This document shows positions 1-8,761 of a stretch of DNA of 32,289 nucleotides, piece after piece. Source of the DNA: Pseudoxanthomonas suwonensis (GTDB lineage Bacteria > Pseudomonadota > Gammaproteobacteria > Xanthomonadales > Xanthomonadaceae); contig NZ_PDWP01000034.1 of NCBI RefSeq assembly GCF_010093235.1, positions 1 to 32,289 on the forward strand, read 5' to 3'. The position numbers and the translations under genes were made by a program. How positions within the stretch are numbered: position 1 is the first letter of the stretch; every line of letters begins with the position of its first letter. Below the pieces are notes generated by a model. It was not told where the DNA came from. It ran no database searches and saw only the letters and a list, made by a program, of their open reading frames with translations.

Positions 1-831
1 CCCCAGCCCCCGCCAGGTCAGCCACAGCGCCCCCGCCAGGTACGGCAGGCAGCTGGGCACCCACATCAGCAGTCCCGCCAGCTGCTGGTCGGCCAGGGGC
101 TCCAGCCCCACCTCCGGCGAGCGGAACGCATACAGCGGGTAAAGCGGCCGCGGGGCGAAGGTCAGCAGCGCGCCCAGGAAGCCCATCACCATCATCAGCG
201 ACACCGTGGCCACCACGCCCGGCGCCGGACCCGCGCCGCCGTCGCGGATGCGCCGCCACAGCGCGGTCCAGAACCACAGTCCCGCCAGCAGGAAACTGGC
301 ATGCATGGCCTCGTGCAGGCCCTCGCTGGCTACGGCCGCCTGCAGCGACCCCGGCAGGTGCCATAGCACCATGACCGCCGCGTGCGCGACCGTGGCCGGC
401 GCCAGGCGCGCGGCCAGCCAGGCACCGGCGGGATGCAGCAGGCGGTGCAGCCCCGCTGCCAGCCACCGCGGCAGCGCCCCGGAGATCGCCGCCCATGGCC
501 GCCCGGCCAGCAGCAATGGCGGCAGCACGGCCAGCAGCAGCATGTGCTGGGCCATGGGCGCGCCCAGCGACCAGCGCGCGTAGGCGTTCGGCGGCCCGCC
601 CAGGAGGAAGGCCAGCAGGGTGACCCCGGCGACGAAGCCGGCGGCCTCCAGCGGCGCGATCCCGCGCCCCGGCGCGCGCCGCCACAGCCGCCAAAGGCCG
701 GCCAGGTACAGCGCCAGCAACAGCAGCGGCGGCAGCAGCCACGGGCCGGGCGGCGTCCACGGCTCGGCCAGGCTCCCCGGCGCGCGGCACGCCGGCACCA
801 GGGCCAGGGCCGGCAGCGGAAGCGTCGCCAT
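1..831 (-). CDS. CtaG-like cytochrome c oxidase assembly protein (caa3_CtaG family), 3' end cut by window edge
   Basis: The minus strand is open from position 831 to the window edge: 277 codons with no stop. The protein is rich in hydrophobic helices, and membrane segments alternate with short loops holding His and Met residues (a Pro-Met-Ala-Gln-His-Met loop, and His-Glu-Ala-Met-His), as in the caa3_CtaG family of multi-pass oxidase assembly factors. That family is linked to copper insertion into terminal oxidases, which fits the oxidase subunit genes 1.5-5.5 kb away. The start is uncertain. ATG at 831 has no clear ribosome site, GTG at 834 is adjacent, and the in-frame sequence just upstream looks like a signal sequence (RRAKQ followed by an Ala-rich stretch), so the true start may lie further up, towards the divergent gene at 910. 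The C-terminus is missing. Family call is fairly sure; exact role is inferred. Confidence 0.75.
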   Translation of the reverse strand, partial: MATLPLPALALVPACRAPGSLAEPWTPPGPWLLPPLLLLALYLAGLWRLWRRAPGRGIAPLEAAGFVAGVTLLAFLLGGPPNAYARWSLGAPMAQHMLLLAVLPPLLLAGRPWAAISGALPRWLAAGLHRLLHPAGAWLAARLAPATVAHAAVMVLWHLPGSLQAAVASEGLHEAMHASFLLAGLWFWTALWRRIRDGGAGPAPGVVATVSLMMVMGFLGALLTFAPRPLYPLYAFRSPEVGLEPLADQQLAGLLMWVPSCLPYLAGALWLTWRGLG

Positions 832-909
832 CACGGCGGCCGCCGCCCACGCCTGCTTCGCGCGCCGCGGCGTAGCCTGCCGGCCAATCCGCCCCGCGAG
901 GAAGCGCGC

Positions 910-1416
910 GTGTACTTCTGGCTCAAGCTGCTGCACATCGGCGCGGTCATGGTCTGGTTCTGCGGACTGTTCTTCCTGCCGCGGCTGTTCGTGGCCCGCC
1001 ACCGCGGCGGCCGCGACGCCCATCCGGCCTACTTCAACCTGGTTACCAACCTGCTGTTCTTCCGCATCGCCACGCCTGCGGGGATCGTCGCCATCGCCCT
1101 GGGCATGGTCCTGATAGGCATGGTCCCGTTCGGGGCCTGGCTGGCGGCCAAGCTGCTGCTGGTGATGGCGGCGGTCCTGCTCCATCTCTACTTCGGCCTG
1201 CACCTGTACGCGCTGGGCCAGGGGCACGACCGCCACAGCGCAGGCTTCTACCGGGTCGTGGGCTGGGTGCCGCTGCTGCTCCTGCTGGCGCTGGCCGCCC
1301 TGACCGGGGCCAAGCCGCGCACCTTCGGCGACCTGCCCCCGCCCCCGGTCGCGGCCGCGGAGGCTCATGCCGCCGGCGGCGCGTCGTCGCCGCCCTCCTC
1401 TTCGGCTGCCTTGTAG
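910..1416 (+). CDS. HemJ/CopD-like integral membrane protein
   Basis: This 168-residue protein has about four membrane helices. The N-terminal stretch WLKLLHIGAV, followed by Trp-Phe-Cys-Gly-Leu-Phe-Phe-Leu-Pro-Arg-Leu, resembles the first helix of HemJ (UPF0093) proteins, with the conserved His near residue 9. A later AAKLLLV segment followed by His matches the family's conserved Lys helix. HemJ oxidises protoporphyrinogen IX in haem synthesis, whereas related CopD proteins are tied to copper; the sequence alone does not decide. Start: GTG at 910 with a GAGGA site 7 bases upstream. ATG further in would remove the first helix. The Ala/Pro/Ser-rich tail overlaps the 3' end of the convergent DUF2231 gene by 52 bases. 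Its place beside oxidase genes suggests a haem or copper supply role (inference). Confidence 0.68.
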   Translation: MYFWLKLLHIGAVMVWFCGLFFLPRLFVARHRGGRDAHPAYFNLVTNLLFFRIATPAGIVAIALGMVLIGMVPFGAWLAAKLLLVMAAVLLHLYFGLHLYALGQGHDRHSAGFYRVVGWVPLLLLLALAALTGAKPRTFGDLPPPPVAAAEAHAAGGASSPPSSSAAL

Positions 1417-1895
1417 CCGTAGACGCCGATGCCGTGGCGGAAGGTCAGCGCACCGCCCAGCCAGCCGACGATCACCACCATGACGAAGCCGATGCCCGAC
1501 AGGAACAGGCCCCAGGGCCAGACCGCCGCGGCCGGGTCCGGCAGGCGCAGGCTCACCCCGGCGGCAGCCAGGGCCAGCAGCATCACCCCGGCCATGAAGT
1601 GGATCCAGGCCGAGACATGCCGGCGCACCACCCGGATCAGGAACATGTCGGCGATGCCGAACAGCGCGGCGAACACCCCGCCGCCCAGGCCCAGCAGGCT
1701 CAGCCACCAGGCCGCCTCGGCCCAGAACGGATCGCCCAGCCAGAGGTAGAGCAGGTCCGCCAGCGGCAGCAGGGTCAGCGCCGCCACCGGATACACCACC
1801 AGGATCGGGTGCAGCGGATGCTGCTTGATCGCCACCCGGCTGGCCACGGTGTGGCTGCGGTTGTCGGGAACGGGTTGCTTCAGGCTCCTGCGCAT
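1365..1895 (-). CDS. DUF2231 family membrane protein
   Basis: A 176-residue protein with four predicted membrane helices. It carries the HPLHP motif (residues 26-30) at the start of helix 1 that marks DUF2231 proteins, plus further histidines at 93, 99 and 154 near helix ends. The function of the family is not established; paired histidines in helices would allow haem or metal binding, but this is a guess. The gene is the last of the minus-strand oxidase run and begins 7 bases after the stop of the small membrane protein, so it is probably cotranscribed with coxB-coxA. The charged tail (EEEGGDD) is encoded in the region that overlaps the convergent gene. Confidence 0.75.
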   Translation of the reverse strand: MRRSLKQPVPDNRSHTVASRVAIKQHPLHPILVVYPVAALTLLPLADLLYLWLGDPFWAEAAWWLSLLGLGGGVFAALFGIADMFLIRVVRRHVSAWIHFMAGVMLLALAAAGVSLRLPDPAAAVWPWGLFLSGIGFVMVVIVGWLGGALTFRHGIGVYGYKAAEEEGGDDAPPAA

Positions 1896-1902
1896 GGCGA
1901 CC

Positions 1903-2247
1903 TCAGCGGCATACCGGCAACAGCAGCACCGGCACCACGGTGAACAGCACCGCCACCGTCGCCAGGACCGCGCACAGGCCGGTGGCTTGCGCCGCGAACC
2001 GCACGCGCCGCGCGGCGGGATCGCCGGCGGCCGTCCTGGCGGTGCGCCGCGCGCGCAGGCCCAGCCAGGCGATCGCCGCCAGCGCGGGCGCGGTAAGCGC
2101 GACCATGGCCAGGGACGCTCCCCGCTGGCTCCATCCCTCGCCGCAGGTCAGCCCCTGCAGGCTGTAGAGCACGACGAAGTGCAGCGCCCATACCGCCATC
2201 GGCGCGGCGATGCCGACCAGGGTCGATGGCCTGGCGAACCGGCCCAT
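1903..2247 (-). CDS. small oxidase-cluster membrane protein, unknown function
   Basis: A 114-residue hydrophobic protein with three likely membrane helices (about residues 9-32, 46-66 and 88-111). The first helix holds ALHFVVLYSLQG followed by a Cys. I do not recognise a named family. The start ATG (2247-2245) shares one base with the TGA of the fused oxidase subunit I/III gene (2249-2247), so translation is very likely coupled. A longer reading from 2316 would overlap the oxidase gene and is rejected. The position suggests an accessory or assembly protein for the oxidase, possibly equivalent to the small fourth subunits of other oxidases, but no motif proves this. Confidence 0.65.
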   Translation of the reverse strand: MGRFARPSTLVGIAAPMAVWALHFVVLYSLQGLTCGEGWSQRGASLAMVALTAPALAAIAWLGLRARRTARTAAGDPAARRVRFAAQATGLCAVLATVAVLFTVVPVLLLPVCR

Positions 2248-4772
2248 CACGCCCACTCCGGGAAAAGGTGGATCACACCCCAGGCCACGAAGCCCTGGGC
2301 GGCCACGTAGCCCCACAGGGCCGCGGCGATCCGCTGCTCCAGCGACCGCTCCGCGCCGACGTAGCCGCTCCAGCCACGCGCGGCCACGAACAGCCCGACC
2401 AGCATCGCCACCGCCACATGCACCGCGTGGAAGCCGGCCAGGGTCCAGACCACCGAGGCATAGGCATGTTCGTCAGGCGCGCCGGTACCGGAAGCCACCG
2501 CCTGCCACTGCGCCCACAGGAAGCCGGCACCGGCCAGTGCGGCGACGACCATCGGCCCGGCCAGCGCGCGACCGTCGCCCAGGCGCATCAGGCGTGCGGA
2601 CGCAGCGGCCGCGATCCAGCAGATGCCCAGCAGCGCCAATGCGATCCAGGCCGGCGCATCCGCGCCCGCGTGCATCGGGGCCGGGGGCCAGGCGTCGGTG
2701 CCCAGCCACAGGTAGAAGTAGGCGAACACCAGCGAGGCGAACAGCGAGCCGTCGATCAGCAGCGAGACCACCAGCGCCCACCAGCCCGGCGCGTTGCGGC
2801 AGGCATGCTGCACCGGCAGTTCCAGCCGCGGCCCGGCCTGCACGGTGGCCGGCGCATCGCGGTCGCCGGTGGCCCAGGCCCACGCGCCAAACTGGCCGAG
2901 CAGCACCAGCAGCATCAGTGTCGAGCCCAGGTAGAGCCTGGCGATGAAGCAGGCCAGCAGCACAGCGATCGCCAGCGCGGCCAGCAACGGCTGCCAGCTC
3001 GAGCCGGGAAGGCGGATCACCTGCTCGGGCACGCCACCAAGGATCGAGGTCCCCATCGATTCGCGCCGCCCCGATGACGGATCGCCCAGCAGCCCTGCGG
3101 CATCCGCGGTGCGCACGGCCAGGCCGCGGTCCTGCCACAGCGGATAGCGGTCGGCCACCACCGGCAGCGAGGCGAAGTTGTAGGCCGGTACCGGATGCGG
3201 CAATGCCCATTCCAGGGTGCCCGCGCGCCACGGGTTGCGCCGCCCGGGCCGGCCATGGCGGAAACACAGCGCCGCGTCGATCAGGATGGCGACCGTGCCG
3301 GCGGCCAGCACGAAGCTGGCGGCGGTGGACAGCAGGTTGAGCCAGTGCACGCCCAGCTGTTCCGGGTAGCTGTAGGCGCGCCGGGTCATGCCCAGCAGGC
3401 CGGTCAGGTGCATGGGCAGGAAGGCCAGGTGGAAGCCGGTGAACACCATCCAGAACGCGGTGCGGCTGAGGCTTTCCGAGGGCATCCGCCCGCTGGCCAG
3501 CGGCAACCAGTAGTAGAGCCCGGCGAACATCGGGAACATCAGCCCGCCGATCAGCACGTAGTGCAGGTGCGCGACCACGAAGTGGGTGTCGTGCACCTGC
3601 CAGTCGAACGGCACCAGCGCCACCATCACCCCGGTCAGGCCGCCGCCGACGAAGGTGATGAAGAAGCCGACCAGGTAGAGCATCGGCACGCGCAGCCACG
3701 GCCGCCCCGCCCACAGCGTCGCCAGCCAGGCGAACACCTGGATGCCGGTGGGGATGGCCACCGCCATGCTCGCCGCGCTGAAGAAGGCCAGCGCCAGCAG
3801 TGGGATGCCCACCGCGAACATGTGGTGCACCCACAGTCCGAAGCTGAGGAAGCCGGTGGTCACCAGCGCCAGCACGATCCACAGGTAGCCGGCGATGGGC
3901 CTGCGGGCGAAGGTCGCCACCACCATCGACACCACGCCGGCCGCCGGCAGGAAGATGATGTAGACCTCCGGGTGCCCGAACAGCCAGAACAGGTGCTGCC
4001 ACAGCAACGGATCGCCACCGCGGGCCACGTCGAAGAACGCGAAGCCGAAGGCGCGCTGTACCTCCAGCAGGATGCTGCCCAGGATCAGCGGCGGGAAGCC
4101 GAAGGCGATCATGAAGGCGGTGACCAGCATCGCCCAGGCGAACAGCGGCATGCGCCGGATGTCCATGCCCGGCGCGCGGCACAGCAGGATCGCCACGATC
4201 AGCTCCACGGCCGCGGTCACCGCCGCGATCTCGGCGAAGGTCACGCCGATCAGCCAGAAGTCCACGCCGCGTCCCGGCGAGTAGGTCGCGTCGGTCAGCG
4301 GCACGTACATGAACCAGCCGCCGTCCGGCGCCTCGCCGAACAGCAGGCCCGAATACAGGAACAGGCCGCCGAACAGGTAGCACCAGTAGCCGAAGGCCCC
4401 CAGGCGCGGGAACGGCAGGTCGCGCGCGCCCAGCATCTTGGGCAGCAGGTACATCGCGAAGCCTTCCATGATCGGCACCGCGAACAGGAACATCATCGTG
4501 GTCCCGTGCAGGGTCACGAACTGGGCGTAGCGCTCCGGATCCAGCACCTGGTTGCCCGGCCAGGCCAGCTGCAGGCGGATGAACATGGCCAACGCGCCGC
4601 CGGCCAGCAGGAAGGCGAAGCCGGTGGCGATGAAGCGCAGGCCCACGGTGCCGTGGTTGACCGCGGTGAGCTGGCCACGCCAGCCCGGGGCGTTGTTCCA
4701 GATCCGCGCCAGCGCCTCGAGGCGGCGACGGTTCTCTTCCGGCGGCAGGGTGTCGATGTGGGCCTCGCTCAT
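2247..4772 (-). CDS. cytochrome c oxidase, fused subunit I + III (CtaD-CtaE type)
   Basis: An 841-residue integral membrane protein: the catalytic subunit of an aa3-type oxidase that reduces O2 to water. Subunit I (about residues 1-550) has His89 (haem a), His267 and Tyr271 in GHPEVY (CuB and the cross-linked Tyr), Glu269, His316-His317 (CuB), and His402/His404 in AHLHYV (haem a3 and haem a). This is the A1 pattern. Asp118 of the D-channel is present, but the usual Asn-Asn seven residues on is Gly125-Ala126, and the K-channel Lys in PTGIK is Gln345 (PTGIQVFAW). About residues 585-841 are a subunit III domain with several helices, joined without a stop, as in other fused oxidases. The start ATG overlaps the coxB stop by 4 bases (ATGA). 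A longer upstream reading to 5507 only crosses coxB in another frame. Confidence 0.95.
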   Translation of the reverse strand: MSEAHIDTLPPEENRRRLEALARIWNNAPGWRGQLTAVNHGTVGLRFIATGFAFLLAGGALAMFIRLQLAWPGNQVLDPERYAQFVTLHGTTMMFLFAVPIMEGFAMYLLPKMLGARDLPFPRLGAFGYWCYLFGGLFLYSGLLFGEAPDGGWFMYVPLTDATYSPGRGVDFWLIGVTFAEIAAVTAAVELIVAILLCRAPGMDIRRMPLFAWAMLVTAFMIAFGFPPLILGSILLEVQRAFGFAFFDVARGGDPLLWQHLFWLFGHPEVYIIFLPAAGVVSMVVATFARRPIAGYLWIVLALVTTGFLSFGLWVHHMFAVGIPLLALAFFSAASMAVAIPTGIQVFAWLATLWAGRPWLRVPMLYLVGFFITFVGGGLTGVMVALVPFDWQVHDTHFVVAHLHYVLIGGLMFPMFAGLYYWLPLASGRMPSESLSRTAFWMVFTGFHLAFLPMHLTGLLGMTRRAYSYPEQLGVHWLNLLSTAASFVLAAGTVAILIDAALCFRHGRPGRRNPWRAGTLEWALPHPVPAYNFASLPVVADRYPLWQDRGLAVRTADAAGLLGDPSSGRRESMGTSILGGVPEQVIRLPGSSWQPLLAALAIAVLLACFIARLYLGSTLMLLVLLGQFGAWAWATGDRDAPATVQAGPRLELPVQHACRNAPGWWALVVSLLIDGSLFASLVFAYFYLWLGTDAWPPAPMHAGADAPAWIALALLGICWIAAAASARLMRLGDGRALAGPMVVAALAGAGFLWAQWQAVASGTGAPDEHAYASVVWTLAGFHAVHVAVAMLVGLFVAARGWSGYVGAERSLEQRIAAALWGYVAAQGFVAWGVIHLFPEWA

Positions 4773-5482
4773 GGGCTGCCCTCCCCGGCCCGCGCCACGG
4801 CGTTGTCGCGCAGCCAGGCCTCGTACTCGCCCGGTGCCAGCACGAGCACCTCGAAGCCCATGAGCGCATGCTCGAGCCCGCAGAACTCCGCGCACTGGCC
4901 ACGGATGGGCCCGGCCTGGTCGGCCTGCAGCCGCAGCACGTTGGTGCGCCCGGGGATGGCGTCGATCTTGCCGCCCAGGCGCGGGATCCAGAAGCTGTGG
5001 ATCACGTCGGCGCTTTCGATCCGGAACTCGACCATCCGTCCCAGCGGCATGGCCAGCAGGTCGGTGGATGCCGCCAGCGGCCGGCCGTCGTCGCCGAGAT
5101 AGACGAAGTCCCAGTGCCACTGGCGCCCGGTGACGGTGACGACGTGCGAGGCATCGGCGCTGCGCCCGGTGACGCGGTCGCTGGCCAGGGTGCCGTGTAC
5201 CAGCAGCCCCAGCAGCACCACGGTCGGGAGCACCAGTCCGCCGGCGACGATCATGCGCCGGGCGCCGGCCTCGGAAAGATGGCGACGGCGACGCAGGCCG
5301 GCCAGCAGCAGGACGGTGACCAGGAGCCATACCACCAGCGCCATCCAGAACAGGCCCCACCAGATCCCGGCGATGGCCGATGCCGAAGGACCAGCCGGAT
5401 CCAGCGCCGACTGCGGCCCGGCGCAACCGGCGAGCAGGGACGGCGTCGCGAGCGCGGCCGCCTGCCAGCAGCGTCTGTCCAT
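4769..5482 (-). CDS. coxB: cytochrome c oxidase subunit II (lipoprotein, CuA site)
   Basis: This 237-residue protein takes electrons from cytochrome c and passes them to subunit I. A signal sequence ends in LLAGC with Cys20 as the lipidated residue. Two membrane helices follow (about 38-62 and 78-98). The periplasmic cupredoxin domain has the aromatic QWHWDF patch (121-126) and a complete CuA set: His162, Cys197, Glu199, Cys201, His205 and Met208. There is no CxxCH, so no fused cytochrome c domain (not caa3). The ATG at 5482 is the only reasonable start in frame, though no strong ribosome site precedes it; a GGAGG lies about 18 bases upstream. It is first in the coxB-coxA/C-membrane protein-DUF2231 run. 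The 122-bp gap to folD holds two GC hairpins on the minus strand. Confidence 0.93.
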   Translation of the reverse strand: MDRRCWQAAALATPSLLAGCAGPQSALDPAGPSASAIAGIWWGLFWMALVVWLLVTVLLLAGLRRRRHLSEAGARRMIVAGGLVLPTVVLLGLLVHGTLASDRVTGRSADASHVVTVTGRQWHWDFVYLGDDGRPLAASTDLLAMPLGRMVEFRIESADVIHSFWIPRLGGKIDAIPGRTNVLRLQADQAGPIRGQCAEFCGLEHALMGFEVLVLAPGEYEAWLRDNAVARAGEGSP

Positions 5483-5604
5483 GGCGCCGATAAGCCCGAT
5501 CCTCCACCGCGATCCCAGCGCGGCAGTGTGGCGACGGCGTCGTGAAGCCGTCGCGAGCGGTCGGGCTTCGTGCCGGGGCGGACCCCGGCGGGAAGATCAG
5601 CGCG

Positions 5605-6468
5605 TCAGGCGGCGGTGGCCGCCTCGGCCGCTTCCAGGGTGTTCTGCATCAGGGTGGCCACGGTCATCGGGCCAACGCCGCCTGGCACCGGGGTGATCCA
5701 GCTGGCGCGCTCGGCCGCGGCCTCGTAGCCGACGTCGCCGACCAGGCGGCCATCCTCCAGGCGGTTGATGCCCACGTCGATCACCACCGCACCGGGCTTG
5801 ACCCACTCGCCGGGGACGATGCCCGGGCGGCCCACCGCCACCACCAGGATGTCGGCGTTGCGCACCGAGTGCTCCAGCACTTCCGGCGGGGTGAACTTGT
5901 GGCAGCTGGTCACGGTGCAGCCGGCGATCAGCAGCTCCAGGCCCATCGGCCGGCCGACGTGGTTGCTCACGCCGACGACCGTGGCATTGCGCCCGCGCAC
6001 CGGGCGGTCGGTATGCGCAAGCAGGGTCATGATCCCGCGCGGGGTGCACGGGCGCAGGCCGAACTGGCGCAGGGCCAGGTGGCCGACATTGGAGGGATGG
6101 AAGCCGTCCACGTCCTTGCGCGGGTCGATCCGCTCGATCAGGCGGCTGGCGTCGGGGATGCCCGGCAGCGGCAGCTGCACCAGGATGCCGTGGATCTTCG
6201 GGTCGGCGTTGAGCCGGTCGATCAGCTCCAGCAGCTCGGCCTCGCTGGTGCCGGCCGGCAGGTCGTAGTCGAAGGCCTCGATCCCGACCTTCTCCGCGGC
6301 CCGGCGCTTGTTGCGCACGTATACGGCCGAGGCCGGGTCGTCGCCGACCAGGACCACGGCCAGGCCCGGCCGCGGCAGGCCGCGCGCGACGCGCGCGTCG
6401 ACCCGCGTCTTCAGTTCGTCGAGCAGGTCTTCGGAAACGCGGCGGCCATCGAGGATGCGTGCGGTCAT
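5605..6468 (-). CDS. folD: bifunctional methylenetetrahydrofolate dehydrogenase / methenyltetrahydrofolate cyclohydrolase
   Basis: A 287-residue cytosolic enzyme that interconverts 5,10-methylene-, methenyl- and 10-formyl-tetrahydrofolate with NADP+. Visible family marks: Tyr50 and the catalytic Lys54 in YVRNK, the GILVQLPLP substrate loop, the NAD(P)-binding [12 protein letters not shown] region, and PGGVGPMT near the C-terminus. Length matches bacterial FolD. The ATG at 6468 directly precedes the typical TARILDGR start; the longer open frame upstream is a shadow of the divergent gene. The short 69-bp spacer to the plus-strand DUF1244 gene must hold both promoters. It lies upstream of, and codirectional with, coxB, but a 122-bp spacer makes a shared transcript uncertain. 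Confidence 0.97.
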   Translation of the reverse strand: MTARILDGRRVSEDLLDELKTRVDARVARGLPRPGLAVVLVGDDPASAVYVRNKRRAAEKVGIEAFDYDLPAGTSEAELLELIDRLNADPKIHGILVQLPLPGIPDASRLIERIDPRKDVDGFHPSNVGHLALRQFGLRPCTPRGIMTLLAHTDRPVRGRNATVVGVSNHVGRPMGLELLIAGCTVTSCHKFTPPEVLEHSVRNADILVVAVGRPGIVPGEWVKPGAVVIDVGINRLEDGRLVGDVGYEAAAERASWITPVPGGVGPMTVATLMQNTLEAAEAATAA

Positions 6469-6537
6469 CGGGATGCTTGCGGGACGGGGCGACGGAGCGG
6501 CACATTGTCCCCGATTCCGGACGCACGAGGTAGGCGC

Positions 6538-6834
6538 ATGGTCGACACGGTGGAACTGGAGGCGGCCGCGTTCCGCCGGCTGCTGCGGCACCTCAACCAG
6601 GCGCGCACCGACGTCCAGAACATCGACCTGATGATCCTGGCCGGCTTCTGCCGCAACTGCCTGGCCGACTGGTACCGCGAGGCCGCGCTCGGGGCCGGGC
6701 TCGAAATGGACAAGGAACAGGCCCGCGAGGCCATCTACGGCATGCCCTTCGCCGAGTGGAAGGCCCGCCACCAGCGCGAGGCCACGCCGGAACAGCTGGC
6801 CGCGTTCGAGGCCGCGCGCAAGCGCCACGGCTGA
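6538..6834 (+). CDS. DUF1244 family protein
   Basis: A 98-residue soluble protein with the [15 protein letters not shown] segment (Cys-x-x-Cys) and the [13 protein letters not shown] segment typical of DUF1244 proteins, which are small helical proteins of unknown function common in proteobacteria. The ATG at 6538 follows an AGGTAGG ribosome site. It stands alone on the plus strand, divergent from folD and convergent with the Kef-type antiporter, with only 16 bases between the two stops. The paired Cys could bind metal, but this is not shown. Confidence 0.8.
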   Translation: MVDTVELEAAAFRRLLRHLNQARTDVQNIDLMILAGFCRNCLADWYREAALGAGLEMDKEQAREAIYGMPFAEWKARHQREATPEQLAAFEAARKRHG

Positions 6835-6850
6835 GCCGGGGCCGCCATGC

Positions 6851-8701
6851 TCAGGCGGCCGGCGGCGCGCCAGCGTCCCCGGATTCCCCGCCCTCGCCCG
6901 CATCCAGCCGTTTCGAGGCCCGCTTCGGCGGGGTGAACGGCGTCGGCGTGGCCGGAGGCGTATTGCCGATGACGAACGGCTTGCCCGCATCCACGTCGCC
7001 GGCGGCCTGTTCCAGGGCGAAGCGTTCGGCATCCAGGCGCCGCATCGCCTCGGAGATGCGGAACGCCAGGTCCGGATCCATGCCCAGCGCCTCCAGCGCG
7101 GCCTGGCCGAAGCGCACGGCCGACTCGAAGGTTTCGCGGATCTGGAAATGCACGTCCAGCGCGGACAGTTCCAGTGCATGTTCGCGGTCGAAGGCGCGCA
7201 CCAGCACCCTGGCCTGCGGGAACTCGTCGCGGCACAGCCTGGCGATGCGCGTGGCGGCCCGGCGGTCGTCCACGCACACCGCGATCACCTGGGCGCTGGC
7301 CGCGCCGGAAGCGCGCATCACGTCCGCCCGGGTGCCATCGCCGTAGTAGACCTTGAAGCCGAACTCGGCGGCGCTGCGGATCATCTCGATGTCGGTGTCG
7401 ATGATGGTCACGTCCACGTCGCGCGCCAGCAGGGCCTGGCTCATGACCTGGCCGAAGCGGCCGAAGCCGACGATCAGCACGCTGCCGCTCTGCCCGTCGG
7501 CCTCCTCGATCCCGTCCATGGAAGGGGCCTCCTCGCGCTGGAACAGGCGCCGCACGGCCAGCACCGCCAGCGGCGTCAGCGCCATCGACAGCACCACGAT
7601 CGCGGTCAGGTTGGCATTGGCCGTCCCGTCGATCACCCCGGCCGCCTGCGCCGCCGAGAACAGCACGAAGGCGAACTCGCCGCCCTGGGCCATCAGCACC
7701 GCGCGGTCCAGCGCATCGCGGTGGCCGGTGCGTGTGATCCGCGCGACCACGTAGATGCAAGCCGCCTTGGCCGCCATCATCGCCAGCAGGCCGGACAGGA
7801 TCAGCGGCCAGTTGGCGGCCACCACCGCCAGGTCCAGGGCCATGCCCACGCCGAGGAAGAACAGGCCCAGCAGGAGGCCGCGGAACGGCTCGATGTCGGC
7901 CTCCAGCTGGTGGCGGAAGGTCGAACCGGACAGCAGCACGCCGGCGAGGAAGGCGCCCATCGCCGCCGACAGCCCGCCGACCTCCATCAGCAGCGCCGCG
8001 CCCAGCACCACCAGCAGCGCCGCGGCGGTCATCACCTCGCGCGCCTGTACCCGCGCCAGCAGCCGGAACAGCGGATTGAGCAGCCACACGCCCGCCACCA
8101 CCAGCCCGCCCAGCGCGCCAATGCCCACCAGCACCGCCATCCAGCGGCTGCCCTCGCCCGCCTCGGCCGGCAGCGGCGACATGAATGCCACCAGGGCCAG
8201 CAGCGGCACGATCAGCAGGTCCTCGAACAGCAGGATGGAAACGATCTTCTGCCCCCGCGGCAGGGCAATGTCGCCGCGCTCGCCCAGCAGCTGCATCACC
8301 ACCGCCGTGGAGGTCAGGACGAAGCCGGCCGCGCCGATGAAGGCCGCCGGCATCCGCAGCCCGCACAGCCACGCCACCCCGGTCAGCACCACGGTGCACA
8401 GCCCGATCTGCAGCGTGCCCAGGCCGAAGATCTGCCGGCGCAGGCTCCACAGGTGCGCCGGGCGCATCTCCAGCCCGATCAGGAACAGGAACATGACCAC
8501 GCCCAGCTCGGCCACATGCAGGATCGCCTGCGGGTCGGAGAACCAGCCCAGTCCGAACGGACCGATCAGCAGCCCCGCCGAGAGGTAGCCCAGCACCGAG
8601 CCCAAGCCCAGGCGCCGGAACAGCGGCACCATGACCACCGCCACCCCGAGCAGGGCGACGACCTTGACCAGTTGTTCCGCGCCACCCGCTTCGACCGCCA
8701 T
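6851..8701 (-). CDS. Kef-type monovalent cation:proton antiporter (CPA2 family) with RCK/TrkA-N domain
   Basis: A 616-residue protein. About residues 1-390 form the membrane antiporter domain with 12 or so helices, including [10 protein letters not shown] (71-80) and the FED motif (159-161) where KefC-type proteins have their conserved acidic pair. From about 406 there is a cytosolic Rossmann RCK_N domain that begins [11 protein letters not shown], followed by acidic strand ends (IIDTD, YYGDGT). It likely exchanges K+ or Na+ for protons across the inner membrane, gated by nucleotide or glutathione-type ligands. Which cation, and whether glutathione matters, cannot be read here; I see no separate KefF/KefG gene beside it. 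It is the last gene of the long minus-strand run, 60 bases after moeB. Confidence 0.88.
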   Translation of the reverse strand: MAVEAGGAEQLVKVVALLGVAVVMVPLFRRLGLGSVLGYLSAGLLIGPFGLGWFSDPQAILHVAELGVVMFLFLIGLEMRPAHLWSLRRQIFGLGTLQIGLCTVVLTGVAWLCGLRMPAAFIGAAGFVLTSTAVVMQLLGERGDIALPRGQKIVSILLFEDLLIVPLLALVAFMSPLPAEAGEGSRWMAVLVGIGALGGLVVAGVWLLNPLFRLLARVQAREVMTAAALLVVLGAALLMEVGGLSAAMGAFLAGVLLSGSTFRHQLEADIEPFRGLLLGLFFLGVGMALDLAVVAANWPLILSGLLAMMAAKAACIYVVARITRTGHRDALDRAVLMAQGGEFAFVLFSAAQAAGVIDGTANANLTAIVVLSMALTPLAVLAVRRLFQREEAPSMDGIEEADGQSGSVLIVGFGRFGQVMSQALLARDVDVTIIDTDIEMIRSAAEFGFKVYYGDGTRADVMRASGAASAQVIAVCVDDRRAATRIARLCRDEFPQARVLVRAFDREHALELSALDVHFQIRETFESAVRFGQAALEALGMDPDLAFRISEAMRRLDAERFALEQAAGDVDAGKPFVIGNTPPATPTPFTPPKRASKRLDAGEGGESGDAGAPPAA

Positions 8702-8761
8702 GGATCCTCCGTCTTCCGCGGGCCGGGGCCCGGATGCTGGCGACCCGCCGGCCGCCGCTGC

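Noticed and set aside
3738-3740. Possible sequencing error turning the K-channel Lys into Gln
   Set aside because: One base change (AAG to CAG) would be enough, but the frame is intact and the D-channel Asn pair is also changed nearby, so a real subfamily feature is more likely. Not excluded.
2473-4902. An 809-codon minus-strand frame out of phase with coxA/C
   Set aside because: It is the oxidase gene read one base out of phase, giving Arg/Ala/Pro-rich sequence; the in-phase frame has all oxidase ligands.
3195-5102. A 635-codon plus-strand frame opposite coxB and coxA/C
   Set aside because: Rich in His, Gln, Arg and Glu from the reverse complement of membrane-helix codons; no start site or domain.
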